A DNA stretch of 64,000 nucleotides from Hormiphora californensis (GCA_020137815.1 CM035360.1:5622250-5686249); one strand, 5' to 3'; shown: positions 30,101 to 52,021, counted from the first letter of the stretch. Numbers and translations: made by a program. The notes: generated by a model from the sequence alone, not told the origin.

Positions 30101-31445
30101 GATATTTTAATATACCATTGGGTTTCTTGACTGTTTATAGTTTTCAGAATTTTTCAGAATTTTTGCAGCTGAGTGTATTTGATGCCCAACTAACTAACTT
30201 ATCCAATACTTCCATGACTCCATCTCATCAAATTTTCCTTTCAGTTTGATTCGCCAAGCGCTACCAGTGGTTACCAAAGTTTTTGAGGGTAAGGATGATC
30301 CGGGTCTTTCGTCGGCACACACCCGGGGTCTACCTGATGATCATACAGGTAATGAATATAAGAGCTTCCTTGATCTCGTACCTTCAAAATTTGTTTGTAC
30401 TCTTTTCTTATTCACTCGGCTCACTGAAGAATCTTACCCATATCTCATACCCTTCTCTCTCTCTCCCCCCTCCTCTCCTAGTCAATTACTCGTAGTCGCT
30501 CCTCTCCTAGTCAATTACCCTTCTCCCCTAGGTCCAGTGAGAGTTGTGCAGATAGGGGAGGTAGATGAGAACATGTGCTGTGGAACACACCTCACCTCAC
30601 TTGCACAGGTAGGGAATCGGGGTTTTAACAATTTTATAACAGGGCCTGAGCCACGCAATTCTTATTTAAATCGTTTTATCAGGATCGACTAGATTTCACA
30701 GTCTGCTAACCAATATCCGTTTCTTTCCCGCAGGTTCAAGCTATTAAATTGTTACACACAGAATCAAAGCGTGGTAACACTTTGCTTTACTTTATTTGCG
30801 GAGAGCGAGTCTTCAAATTCCTTAATTCGACTTTGGAGATTAATTCAAAACTAAACGTTCTTCTCTCCTCACCTCCCCAACAATTCGCCCCCATGGTAAG
30901 TATGGCTGTCGGTGGGATTCACCAAGTGCATTCAACACAACTTTATTATCGATATATTCGGACTTCGGAGGTATAGATAGTGTGTAGATTGTGAAAAGGG
31001 GTATACAGAGAGTTTAACCAATGACAAAAGTGTTTCTATTCAAAGTCTCTGTTAACAGGTTGAAAAGCTGGCCAAAGATAGCAAGACCCACCGGAAGCAG
31101 TGCGAGAAACTATCTGATGAGTTAGCCACACTGCACGCCTCAACCCTCCTCTCATCCCCTGAGCCTGTCCTTGTAATCCATCGCCCCACCTCTGATGCCC
31201 AATACAGTCAGACACTCCAACACAAACTGGGAGAGGAGAAGAGGCCTCTCCTTCTCACCATGGGTGAACAAGGGGCTGCTCAGGTGGTATTTAAAGGTCC
31301 TGAGGAGCTGGTTGATAGGCTTGGTAAGGAGTTGATGAAGAGACTGGATGGGAAGGGAGGTGGGAAGAATGGACGGTTTCAGGGGAAGTTTAGTGATGTG
31401 GGGAAGGTAGCAGGTGCTGTTGAGTGGCTGAAAAGTGAGATCTGA
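27144..31445 (+). CDS. AARSD1: AARSD1, alanyl-tRNA editing protein (AlaX type)
   Basis: Nine exons fit in phase: 27144-27212, 27348-27466, 27876-28009, 28142-28210, 28344-28425, 30245-30348, 30532-30608, 30734-30895 and 31059-31445, giving 400 residues (vertebrate protein about 412). The family hydrolyses mischarged Ser-tRNA(Ala) and Gly-tRNA(Ala) in the cytosol. The zinc and catalytic signature is intact: HMQQHTGQH across exons 3-4 and CCGTH in exon 7; other hallmarks are LFPEGGGQPSDFG, VDWERRFDHM and RGLPDDH. The C-terminal RFQGK motif is present. Intron 5 (28426-30244) contains a complete same-strand kinase-RNase gene. The start MLFKCQRE aligns with the conserved N-terminus, so ATG 27144 is preferred to the ATG 15 bases upstream. 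Confidence 0.96.
28260..28341. repeat. CT microsatellite forming an acceptor tract
   Basis: (CT)n with CCC interruptions directly before the acceptor of AARSD1 exon 5; it doubles as the polypyrimidine tract. Confidence 0.9.
28471..29985 (+). CDS. Intronless IRE1-like kinase-KEN ribonuclease, nested in AARSD1 intron 5
   Basis: An uninterrupted 504-codon frame begins 46 bp after the exon 5 donor of AARSD1. Residues ~26-298 are a protein kinase: glycine loop GEGSKG (30-35), VAVK lysine 52, HGDLKPANV (140-148), DFG (164-166) and DVFSYG (211-216). Residues ~299-445 match the KEN RNase domain of IRE1 and RNase L, with R386-N387 and H391 at the spacing of the catalytic Asn and His of human IRE1; the active-site Tyr upstream is not obvious. 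There is no signal peptide, lumenal sensor, transmembrane segment or ankyrin repeats, so it should be cytosolic with an unknown trigger. HRD is replaced by HGD (a non-RD kinase). The lack of introns among intron-dense neighbours suggests retroposition. An alternative start is ATG 28483. Confidence 0.9.
   Translation: MLCAMPRSDVDKSVVGWSKKITIHRHAILGEGSKGTIVFEGRVEGTIPVAVKRSQFTYLTDGTALLDELKVLQKLNHPNVVRYRMYDRDHDFTYIALDLCKEPLTSWIETIPGPSTADRVFALRGIALGLEYLHLNNIIHGDLKPANVLIQEDKRDDFRVVISDFGLSVELPQDKSSVLVKAEGSSGWLPKEVLEAKKSSDTKVQLKREVDVFSYGCMIQFVMATKRKTDFTLHPFGAAVSRDRNIVFRKRVATIVQRRNYSKFTMIELLADILVELCVCDVPGRRPSAIGILSNPLFWNSTKCLRFLIDVFNNNKILIHDRNNTDHRESDVVNAAEDAWQTYLRGATLAKLIPEAWDYAVKCRKDAKASKPRGISLFNTTLRIIRNTQQHANERVSDYRPLRQVLVKNPKDPKDRPSDDTIADYFLTRLPCLIPVVYYKLYTYCVQRRLLNDYYSSCKEAGRSRMVSMPHSSYRLDWEEKAMTVVLDNVYGIKDLGRRKCKSG
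29986..30244. other. Rest of AARSD1 intron 5
   Basis: AT-rich sequence between the nested gene's stop codon and AARSD1 exon 6. I see no clear poly(A) tail remnant or gene. Confidence 0.5.
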
Positions 31446-31656
31446 TTTATTTATTTACTTTTTGTAAGTTGTTTAGTCTGTTTTAGGGCTTTGAGAACTA
31501 TTTTATTGCTTAGGCTAAAGTATTACTAGCTTTGGGTCTCGACTACAAATATTTCCCAGACATTTTGACAAGAGATATACCTCCACATAGCTATGATGAC
31601 CTAGGAATAGGGTGTGGTCTGACCCAGACACGATTATCTAAGAACTACGGTTGGAC

Positions 31657-42271
<10,615 letters not shown>

Positions 42272-42531
42272 GGGTGAGGGTAGAGGGAGCTAATTCCAGT
42301 GTTAATTCGGGTTTAGCCTGTTCATGGGACAATGAAATCCGATGATAATTGGGGACAGATGACAATGAAATGATCGTGAAAGAGTGGTTGTTTACGGAGT
42401 GAGAGTAACACTAAGATAGATGTAGATCTATGTTACATTTTACAGATTAATCTATATTTTACAGATCAAGTTGAATTTTACAGATTGATTTATATTTCCT
42501 CTATCTAATGACCTTTCCTCCACTCCCTCTC

Positions 42532-42659
<128 letters not shown>

Positions 42660-42691
42660 CTCTACTAAAACCTGTAACCCCACATTTAGAC

Positions 42692-45600
42692 ATGTCTCGG
42701 TTGGTTTTGAGGTACCTACATCAGCATTCTAGACGACTTCAGTCAGCCCCAATGATCTGTAGACGACTGCTTACCGACGAAGCGGATAAAGGTTAAAAAA
42801 GCACCACCCTTAGCTTCTCTTAGTCAGATTCTCATTGAAAACATCCGAAAGAAGTTGACAATTGTCTCTGAATCATGCAGCTAATTTTAGCAGAGAGAGA
42901 GGGGCCACAAGTACAAAATATAGTTTCTATTAGAAAAAAGATCAACGTGATAGATACTGATACTCTCCCTCAGCAGGAACATGTGACCTGTCCATCTCCA
43001 ATCGAACCGCTATCGTTACTCTGAGGAATGAGGGCAGGATGAACTGTATGACAGAGCAAATGGCTGTCAAGTTTCAGGTACGATTATTGCACATTTTGGC
43101 ACCGCACAGTTGTACTTGCTAATTACATATACATTACTAGGGCTGGGAGTTTTATCCCAGTTTTAGGTGCTTACAATTACAACTTTTAATTTACCTGGCT
43201 TTGGGAACTGTCGGGTGCCGTTACTAATTTCCATCTATCACAACACCAGGAGACGATAAGAACACTGCAGGAGAGGAACCCACAGGTGCGATGTCTTGTT
43301 ATAACTGGACACGGGGGAAGTTTTGCAGCGGGTGCTGATCTGGCGTGGCTGGAGGAGAGAGGGAGGACACCGGAGGAGGAGAATTTCAAAATCATGCAGG
43401 TTAGCAATATTACCAAAAGTGAAGGAGCTGAACCACTCGTTGCTATGGTAACACCTATTAGCGACTAGCACCCTCCAAACAAGTTGCAAATATTAGTGAT
43501 CCTTTTCAAAAGAAAGGATAATTAGGATAATATCTTAGTTACATACTAAGTTAATTTTAATTTTGGCGCATGAAACTACTCCCTGGTACATCATTATAAC
43601 TTACAAGAAGGCGATATTTCGCAGGCACAGTTCATGAAATAACCAGGTAGTGTAGCCGGCCAGTCATGCCACTTCCCTTCTTCTGGTGGCCATGTGTTAT
43701 GATCATTAACCATGACAACGTAGTTCTCTATGTTGCCATTGTTATTTGGTTGGGTGGGCGCCCAGTTAAAATATGTAGCAGGTTCACCATTAAACCAAGC
43801 CCATGGCCCACTTTTATCGTTAGAGGGTGTTGTGTCATACAGACCGAGCCAGGTTGGCCCGTCTGACTTGAGGTTTATCAACCAAAGGAGTTCCTTGTTC
43901 TGGGACAGGTTCAGAATCTTGGGTAGATTACCGTTATGTGAGGTACACAGGGCTTGACAGTTGGTTATTGATTGAAACTCAAGACCGTCCGCGTCCGGAG
44001 AGATCAGGATTACCAATTTCTCTAGGGGCAATAATATATGGAAATTATCTAGTGCCATTATGTGTTAATAACACTAGATAAATCCCAATTAAAGATTAGA
44101 AGCAAATTAACGCTATAGCAGTCAATTGACGGCGTCACTGCAAAGGTCACTAAAAGTTATCTCACTTAGGACATCCGATCTTCCAAACAAAGATGCGTTT
44201 ACGCATCCTAGCGTCTCATTGCCTTCTTTGCACTCTTCCATTTTCCACTGCCCATCGCACAGGAACACCATCTTATCACCCGGTGAGATTTGTGATTCCT
44301 GGCGGGCATTTTCACCGGACAGATATCCGATTATGTTCTCAGTCACATTACAGCCACCTGCAAAAATAGGATAGAACTCTATATATTCAACTATTATTCA
44401 ATGATATTAATTATTACGGCTCGATCGCTGGGTTTTTAAGGAATGTACTTTTACCTGCTGCAATTGAGAGTAGGGGGAAAAGGAGTAGAACAAACATAAC
44501 CATGCGTACATTCAAAGGGTATAATGCTAAAAGGTAGACTGCTAAAAAGTAGTAGCTGTGTGAATGCTTGGCGCTTGCCCACAATACCATTATAGATGAA
44601 AACGGGAGAGGGAGATAGTGAAGGATAGAGGGATAGCGACACTGACAGATAGAGAGAGGGATAGAGAGGAAGATAGTGACAGAGAGAGAGAGAGACAGCG
44701 ACACTGACAGATAGAGAGAGGGATAGAGCGGGAGATAGTGACAGAGAGAGAGACAGCGACACTGCCAGATAGAGAGAGGGATAGAGCGGGAGATAGTGAC
44801 AGAGAGAGACAGCGACACTGACAGATAGAGCGGGAGATAGTGACAGAGAGAGACAGCGACACTGAGAGAAAGAGAGACAGCGACACTGACAGAGATTGAT
44901 TGATTGATTGAAATAAATAGGTACGTGGAACACAAAGTATGGATGCACACACAGAAAACACAGCGTAAAAACACAGTGAAAACATGTAAAATAGCAGTTC
45001 TAGCACACACATAAATCAGTTCCAACTGTCCCTTGCGAGACACTGTCAATGTCATAGTTCTTTGAAAACATTCAGATTGGTGGTTCGTAACCAGTGCCAC
45101 AAGCTTGGGGGACAGGTGATGACTGGTTGTAGAGGAAGTCCACATGGGGATGTTGCTCCGTGATAGGAAGACTTTGTGCCATATAGCGCATATGGGAAAG
45201 AAGATAGGTTAAGGGGAGAATTTAAGGAAGGGAGAGGCGAGGAGAGAGGGGGAAACAACTGCTCAATATAGATAATTTGGATAGGTTGGATTATAGGAGC
45301 CAGGTTGAATTATAGGAGCCAGGTTGGATTATAGGGTAGAGGGAATAGGGGGCTGTGGGGATCAATTTCTCAACAGAGAAGTGTTTAAACATGTCCATAT
45401 AATATCAGGACCAGAGTTCTGAAGATGGGAGATCAACTTAAAGGCAGCTGATTTGAAAGACTGAGGCGAGAAAAAACAAGATGCAGAGTTAAAATATGTT
45501 TTGTCTTTCAAAGCTGTGTTCCAAAACCGAGGCCCAGAAAACATGAAATTGTTGTCAAGGTATATGCGCCTACCGAGAGGAACCAGAGAGAGACACTCAT

Positions 45601-47470
45601 TTCTAGAGGAAAACTTGATAATAGAGGTTGGTCTATGAGATGTATTGGTACTGTAGTAATAAAACATTTCAGATAGTACAGAGAGTGTATAGAGCGAGTA
45701 CACTGTCAGTAGTGACTCAGCGGCAAAAGTTGGTTTGGTGTGAGGCTTTGCATACTTATCAAGCTTGGGTATGTTATAGAGAATACGAACAGCATCCTTC
45801 TGGAGCTTGAATAAAGGCAGAAGCTTGTTATTGGACGACCCCCAGACACACAATGCATATCTAATATTAGACTGTATAAGCGACTCGAAGACAGAGCGCC
45901 TCATGGATTTAGGGAGACAATTCCTGAGTCGCCTCAGACTCCCTAAAGTACAATAAGTCTTATTAATAACTTGCGTGATGTGGGGGTCCCAGGAAAGCTT
46001 ACTATCAACTATAACACCTAGAAACTTGACCTGGTCGACACATAAGATATCATCACCATTAAACTTGGGGAAGAAGATCTGATTAGAGTTGTCTAGCAAA
46101 GTACGGAAATGAATGAAATTAGTTTTACCAACATTAAGGTGTAGATAATTAGAACAGACATATTCCTGAAGGTTGGTCAAAATAAGATCAATCATACGTT
46201 GGACATCAGCAATGCTATCACCAGATATGAAGATACTTGTATCATCTGCAAAGAGAACAAACTTGATGCCTTTCGAACACCTCCCAGAACACACGGTTCT
46301 ACAAGAACAAATAATATTGGGTAAATCATTCAGGTAAAGAATAAACAGTATGGGACCTAAAATTGATCCTTGAGGGACACCGTAGATAATAGGGAGAGTA
46401 GAAGAAGAGAAATCTGATAAGCGCACGAGAGAGACAGCGACACTGAGAGAGTGCTGTTGTTGGAGGATCTCAAGCTCATATATGTAGGTATAGGCGGCTC
46501 AAGACTCTTTTTGGTGTACCAAAGTGTATGAAGAAGAAGAGTGTATGACTTATTAGTGTACAAACCATTTTCCCAAACGACCTCCGTCCCCCACCCACTT
46601 AACTTCACAGTCCTTCCTTTTTAGGAGTACTACGGTTACTTCACAGTCCTTCCTTTTTAGGAGTACTACGGTTACTTCACAGTCCTTCCATTTTAGGAGT
46701 ACTACGGTTACTTCACAGTCCTTCCTTTTTAGGAGTACTACGGTTACTTCACAGTCCTTCCATTTTAGGAGTACTACGGTTACTTCACAGTCCTTCCATT
46801 TTAGGAGTACTACGGTTACTTCACAGTCCTTCCATTTTAGGAGTACTACGGTTACTTCACACCCCTGCTGGAGTTGCCTCTCCCGACGATAGCAGCTATT
46901 AATGGTCCAGCGGTGGGTGCTGGATTTTGTGTGGCCATGTTTTGTGACCTCCGGTTAACGGGGCAAACGGTTAAACTGGGTGCCAACTTCCTCCGTGTAG
47001 GTCAGTGGTTTAAATCAGGAACCGACCGAATCAGGAAATACTGGTCCCTGATTGGCTGATAACCAGTCACGTGACCTAAATAACGTGTTCTGATTGGTTG
47101 TTTACTTGTTTCGGTCGGTTCCTGGTTTAAATGTTTTATCTGTGGTGAATCCCTTTGTTCTCACCAAATCAGTTGACCCAACATTCCCACGTCAGTCGTC
47201 AATTACCCATCTGACCTGTCCCAGGTATATATCCTAGGTATTAATTCCCCCCCTCTCCTAACTAGGTATATCCCCGGGTATGGGTGGAAGCTACACAATC
47301 CCCACAAAACTCTCCGACCAAGCCTCCAAGGAGATTATCCTGACAGGCAGGTTATTTAGTGGAGTGGAGGCTGAAAGGATGGGAGTGGTCATGAGGGCAG
47401 TCCCCGATAAAACTCAGGTATAGAGTCGCTGGTCGCTGAGCTCAGGGTAGGAAATTTGTCAGGATTTTAC

Positions 47471-47510
<40 letters not shown>

Positions 47511-50500
47511 TTCCGCGCTTATATACCGCCCATACCCGACAGAGACATGCCAAAATATTGACGATGTTCCGCCGAATCATCAGAGCGGTATATCCTCGAC
47601 TAATTATATGACACACTCGAACAACTCTGGTTGAAAAACAATATATAGACGACTAAATAAACTTGACTTATAAAACTGAGGGAATAACTGGTCCCATAAT
47701 CCTGTAGATATAAATTAAAACACACTATACTCACACCTGCTCGAAAAAAGGATACTAGGTAATGAATTAATAACATGGCTAGAGAGAGGATGACACTGAT
47801 TGCCCGCAGGCCCCACAACCACAACAAACATTACAACTCAGCCATGGGTTCCCCATCACCCACTCCAAATGCACCAACGAAGAGATGTGTTTTCAGCCGG
47901 GTTTTGAAAGTATCCACACTGGGGATTGACCTGAGCTCAAGAGGAAGCTCATTCCAGACAGAAGGCAGGAATACTGATAACCTCCTACGTCTCAACTTAG
48001 AGTTGGCATTGATACTGGTCATCTTTGGATGTTTTAACCTATAGGGATCCGGAACATTAGTCATCCTCGTTGTCCTAGAGGTTCCCCAAGTCTCATCACG
48101 TGGCACCAAATCCTGGAGATAACACGGGGCTGTTCCATTGACTATTTTATAGGCAATCAAACATGCTTTGAAGTCCAACCTATAGGAGATCGGCAAAATA
48201 TGACACTGCCTGAAATACTCCATGTAGTTGTCCTGGTGTCCGTGGAGGTTAAATACAAAACGAACACAGGCATTGAGAAGCTTCTGGAGCCCACTGAGAA
48301 CTCGACCAGGAAGTCCACAATACAGAATGTTACTGTAGTCTATCCTCGATAAAATCAACTGTTTGACCAACATTATCTTTGTTGGGATATCAAAACACCT
48401 GTGCAGTTGCCAAAGGTTTCGTAACATCAGCCCACACTGTTTCCTCACATTGTTAACCTGTCGTTCAAGGCCAAGATTATGATCCAAGAGAATTCCCAGG
48501 GTTTTACCATCTGTTCCACTACATTCACTGGGGGAGATTTCCGTTCCTCCAAAGTTGATAACTGGATCAAAAGAGACTTTGCTTAGAGAACTGCGCTTTC
48601 CAAGCAGGATGAATTCCGTTTTGGCCTCATTACAATTCAACCACTGCCCTACCATCCACCTCTTCACTTTCGCCAGACACTCCTCAATATCCACCTTTGC
48701 CTCAACCCAGCCAGCAGCATCCGTAGGAACCAGACTCACGTAGAGCTGGGAATCATCTGCATATAACTTTATCCGGAGTCCATATGGCTCCACAATATCT
48801 TGTACAGCCTCGATGTAGAGTAGGAACAAAATAGGACCAAGGAGGGACCCTTGAGGGACTCCACAAAGTAAGGCAAGGGTTTCCGAAAGGCAATCACCGA
48901 CCGAAACTCTAAAAGATCTGGAACTCAAATAGCTTTTAAACCATCGGAGAGGTTCACCATCCACCCCAAACCGTTTCTGCAACACCTCCAACAACTTTCC
49001 ATGGTCAACCGTATCAAAAGCAGCGCTCATATCTAGACAGATAAGAGCTACTACGTTTCCTTTATCCATTTCCCCTAGAATGTCATCGAACATGCTTGCC
49101 AATAGCGTTTCGCAACTGTGACCAACACGATAGCCAGACTGATGTTTGCCCAAAAGAGAGTTGCGATCCAGGTAGTCATTGAGTTGCGTGAGAACTACCT
49201 TCTCAAGAAGCTTAGACAGAAATGGGATGTTCGAAACAGGACGATAGTTGCTGAGAGCTTCACGATCTCCATACATATTCTTGATGGTAGGAAAGACAAG
49301 TGCCTCCTGGAGAGATTCTGCGACCGAAGACTGATGTAGAGACTGATTGACTATTGATGTTAATACAGGAGCCAGATCACTTATACACTCCTTTACCACC
49401 CAAGTGGGCAACGGGTCCAGGTCACAGTGCTTGCTGGACATCGATTTCACTAATGAAACAAGTTCCTCCTCAGATATCTCTTTGAATTCATTCCATATTG
49501 TATGACAGGACTTTCCAGATTCCACAAAATCGCCAGCCTGCTGCTGCTCCTCATTGACTTGGGTCCGAATTTTGGTCACCTTTGAACTAAAGAACTTTGA
49601 AAAATCATCAGCCAGGTTCTTGTTGTTGGTAGTCTCAGGAAGAATAGCTTCCGCTTTTCCCAGGAGTTTCTGTAACTTTCTTTGTAGCTTCTTCGGGTCC
49701 CCTTTTGCTGCATCCAAGTCCTCTTTAACAAAAGCTGCTCTCTTTTCCTTGTCCATGTTTCCATAGAGCTTCTTCAAATCATTGAATCTCCGTTTCGCTT
49801 CCTCAGTTCCATGCTTCCTCCAGTATCGTTCCGCACTCCTCCTCTTACGTAGTATTCCTCTTAGTTCCTCATCTCTCCACGGTTTAAACTTTTTCCCTGT
49901 CCTCACCCGTTTCCTCGGAACTCGCCTTTCCACTACACTTTCCAACCAACGATAGAAGTTTACAATACTCTCCTCTGGATCCCGGCCTGGTTCAAATTCC
50001 GCTTTCTGGAGGTCCTCTCTGAATCCTTCCTTGTCCATTGACTTGTAGTCCATGTATTCTCGAAACATTGATTTCCGCATACAAGAGTTTGACAGGTCCT
50101 GTCTCACTTCAAGCCCAAACTGTACCAGGAAGTGGTCCGAAGTAGTACCATTAGGACAAATTGTTACGTCGCCTAGATTGGTTTCCTTTGTAGTTATCAC
50201 CAGGTCTAAGGTTCCACCAAGTTGGTGAGTAGGCAACAGTGGTACTCTTTGCTGAAGGTCAAATGAATCTAGAAGCTCCAATAGTTTCCTCGAGTAGAAG
50301 TTGTTCTTGTCCTGCACCTGAAAGTTCAGATCCCCTGCTATAATTGGAGTACCTTGCTTCATAACAAGTTCTGAAAGATAGTCTCCGAACTCAGATAGGA
50401 ATGTAGCTTCTGTGAGTCTTGACTTAGTTGTGTATGGTGGACGATAAACATTACAGAGTCTCTTTGGTTGATCTCTGTCACTGATGAGAACCTCCTGCAC

Positions 50501-50787
50501 TTGAAAAGACTTAACAAGAGAGGAAAGTAGTAACTCTTGAAATTTCACCTTCTTTTCCCCGTGTGCAGGTATTACCGGAAGCCCTAGCTCTTGCGGACCA
50601 AATAACCAGCACAACATCACCGCTAGCAATGCGGGAATCCCTCCATCTTACACGGATATCACAGATCCCCGAGATCAAGGAGCAGTTGGTTAAAGAGGCA
50701 GCCGCCCAGGCGAGATGTTTTGCAGGACCTGACTACCGCATTGCGCTGGAATCTGTGAAAACCAAAACACCACCCGTGTTTGAGTGA
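42692..50787 (+). CDS. Crotonase-fold (enoyl-CoA hydratase/isomerase-like) protein, probably mitochondrial
   Basis: Six exons fit in phase: 42692-42791, 42977-43077, 43250-43399, 46841-47000, 47266-47417 and 50569-50787, encoding 293 residues. The N-terminus (MSRLVLRYLHQHSRRLQ) is Arg-rich without acids, like a mitochondrial targeting peptide. Crotonase hallmarks are GSFAAGADLAWL (oxyanion-hole loop), INGPAVGAGF, MFCDLRL and ISPGMGG. The two catalytic glutamates of enoyl-CoA hydratase 1 appear absent: GAGFCVAM replaces the GGGCE segment and NFLRVG replaces the PEI.IG segment. A hydratase activity is therefore doubtful; an isomerase, hydrolase or non-catalytic role is possible. Intron 3 contains an antisense lectin gene and a retroelement; intron 5 contains a second, larger retroelement. 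Confidence 0.9.
43594..44503 (-). CDS. Secreted C-type lectin-domain protein, antisense in a crotonase intron
   Basis: Three minus-strand exons, 44503-44455, 44357-44139 and 44021-43594, give 231 residues. Exon 1 is a signal peptide (MVMFVLLLFPLLSIAA). Exon 2 is a short Cys-containing domain with several Asn-x-Ser/Thr sites. Exon 3 is a C-type lectin-like domain: NCQALC, WLGLYDT, WAWFNGEPATYFNW, QPNNNGNIENYVVM and GKWHDW, closing with CACE. The QPN and NYV region resembles a Ca2+ and sugar-binding site, but carbohydrate binding is not proven. The exon 2 donor (GTGACG after TGCA) is inferred from phase; without it exon 2 ends at a stop 15 bp later and the two parts would be separate. Confidence 0.78.
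44610..44893. repeat. GACAGCGACACTGA minisatellite
   Basis: Several imperfect copies of a unit of about 60 bp built from GACAGCGACACTGACAGATAG, then GA-rich spacer and GATAGTGACAGAGAG. A retroelement inserted at its right edge; one more piece lies at about 46430-46455. Confidence 0.85.
44894..46428 (-). mobile_element. 5'-truncated non-LTR retrotransposon 1
   Basis: A 354-codon minus-strand frame (46426-45362) holds the reverse transcriptase palm motifs YGVPQGSILGPILF and FVLFADDTSIF plus the thumb-like C-terminal region of Jockey/CR1-type elements. The endonuclease and RT motif A are missing, so it is truncated at its 5' end. The 3' end is a (TCAA)n tail near 44895-44925. Flanks share ACAGCGACACTGASAGA (about 44878-44894 and 46433-46449), a probable target duplication within the minisatellite. 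The frame is intact, implying a recent insertion. Confidence 0.85.
46602..46861 (+). repeat. 36-bp tandem array spanning a splice acceptor, 7 copies
   Basis: Unit CTTCACAGTCCTTCC plus WTTTTAG and GAGTACTACGGTTA. Each unit contains the pyrimidine tract, the AG and the first bases of crotonase exon 4. Only the last copy (AG at 46839-46840) continues into open coding sequence; every earlier acceptor would read EYYGYFTVLPF and stop at TAG. Confidence 0.95.
47016..47124 (+). mobile_element. hAT MITE copy C, TSD GTTTAAAT
   Basis: A 109-bp element with 8-bp flanks GTTTAAAT at 47008-47015 and 47125-47132. It begins 15 bp after the donor of crotonase exon 4. Confidence 0.93.
47468..50555 (-). mobile_element. 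CR1/L2-like non-LTR retrotransposon 2, 5'-truncated
   Basis: A long minus-strand frame (about 900 codons, ending at 47831) covers the C-terminal part of an endonuclease (PIIAGDLNFQ, TSDHFLVQFG) and a full reverse transcriptase (ALICLDMSAAFDTVDH, CGVPQGSLLGPILF, KLYADDSQLYV). The 3' end is an (ATT)n tail (AAT on the plus strand, 47471-47511), as in L2/CR1-like elements. It is truncated inside the endonuclease just beside the acceptor of crotonase exon 6. The uninterrupted frame suggests recent insertion; the element fills most of intron 5. Confidence 0.92.
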
Positions 50788-51040
50788 GCCATGTTGAGGT
50801 TTTTGAAATGTAATTTATTTGTCAGATTATAATCTTTTTTGGGTTCTTAAAAAGTGCTGCTTGGATCTATAACACTCCCCTTTCCCTCCTCTTTAATTAT
50901 ACCCAGTACACCGTCGTTGTAGTTGTTCATAGTACTATAGCGAGATTACGTAGGATTTGGAGAGACCATGGTCCATCCCTTATTTGAATTGTTGATTCCC
51001 CCCTCACTCAACAATATTTCACTAGTTTTCTATCCTAGCC

Positions 51041-52021
51041 ATGCCAGTTGATCAAGCGGTCGGGGAGCAATGGCACTCAGATTTCCAGAAGGTAATGCAC
51101 AAGGCCCGCTCTGGAGTTCTATCAGTTGGGGATGAGTTTACTGACCAGCAGGCTATCTACTCAAAGGTAAGACGCAGGAACCGACCGAATAAGGAAATAC
51201 TGGTCCCTGATTGGCCGATAACCAGTCACGTGACCTAAATTACGAGTTCTGATTGGTTGTTTACTTGTTTCGGTCGGTTCCTGGTAAGACGTGGTTGGTT
51301 ACACGTGGTACAACTCTATATTATATTTGATATACCCCTCCTTTGGTGAGCCAAGCACTACATTCCGCTACTCCAAATTGACCCTAATGATAAATGTACC
51401 CCCATGATAAATTCCTAATAATTTCTAACCCCTCCCCTCCAGTACGCTGAGCAGTATGACGACATAATCCACTCTGAATTCGAGGAGTACGTTGGGTTCC
51501 ACCTCCTAGCCAACCACATCACCGATATGTTTGGGGACAAGAGTATGAGGATCCTGGATCTTGGCTGTGGGACTGGTCTGTTGGGTGAGTCCCTCCACAG
51601 CAGGAATTGGAAGAACCTGGACGGCAGTGATTGTAATAGAGAGCTCCTCAAGGTAGCTGAGCGGAGGAAGATTTATAAGAATGTCTATACCAGCAAGGGG
51701 GTAGACGGGCTACCTGCGGAGCGGGTATACGACATCGCATGTTCCTCTGGTACCTTCTTCCTATCTCCCTCACACCCGGGCACTGAGACCATTGTTGATC
51801 TGTGTCGACACGTGAAACGGGGTGGAAGTATCATGATCTTGACGAAGAAGGAGTATCTGGGGAAGGAGTTTGTGATGTGGGAGAGGGTGAATGAGATGCT
51901 GAGGAAGAATCTGTTGGAGGAGGTGGAGAGGGTGTTCATGCCCGGGTACAGGAAACCCTTTGATCATGAGACTGATCGGTTGAGTATGGCGGCTATACTG
52001 CATTACAGGGTTGTTGAGTAG
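51041..52021 (+). CDS. METTL27: METTL27/WBSCR27-like SAM-dependent methyltransferase
   Basis: Two exons, 51041-51166 and 51443-52021, join in phase 0 and encode 234 residues, similar to vertebrate METTL27. Exon 2 starts YAEQYDD and carries SAM motif I ILDLGCGTGLLG, the LDGSDCN acidic loop, the YDIACSSG motif and HVKRGGSIMILT (motif III), the class I methyltransferase layout. The substrate is unknown for the family as far as I can say. The single intron holds hAT MITE copy D inserted 8 bp after the donor, duplicating the donor sequence. The start ATG is preceded by TCCTAG, so an upstream non-coding exon is possible. Confidence 0.88.
51175..51283 (+). mobile_element. hAT MITE copy D, TSD GTAAGACG
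   Basis: A 109-bp element with flanks GTAAGACG at 51167-51174 and 51284-51291. The left duplication is exactly the splice donor of the methyltransferase exon 1, so the donor is now present on both sides of the MITE. Confidence 0.94.

Noticed and set aside
47831-50629. Host reverse transcriptase gene
   Set aside because: RT, endonuclease and (ATT)n tail identify a CR1/L2-like retrotransposon; the upstream end of the frame merely runs antisense through a crotonase exon.
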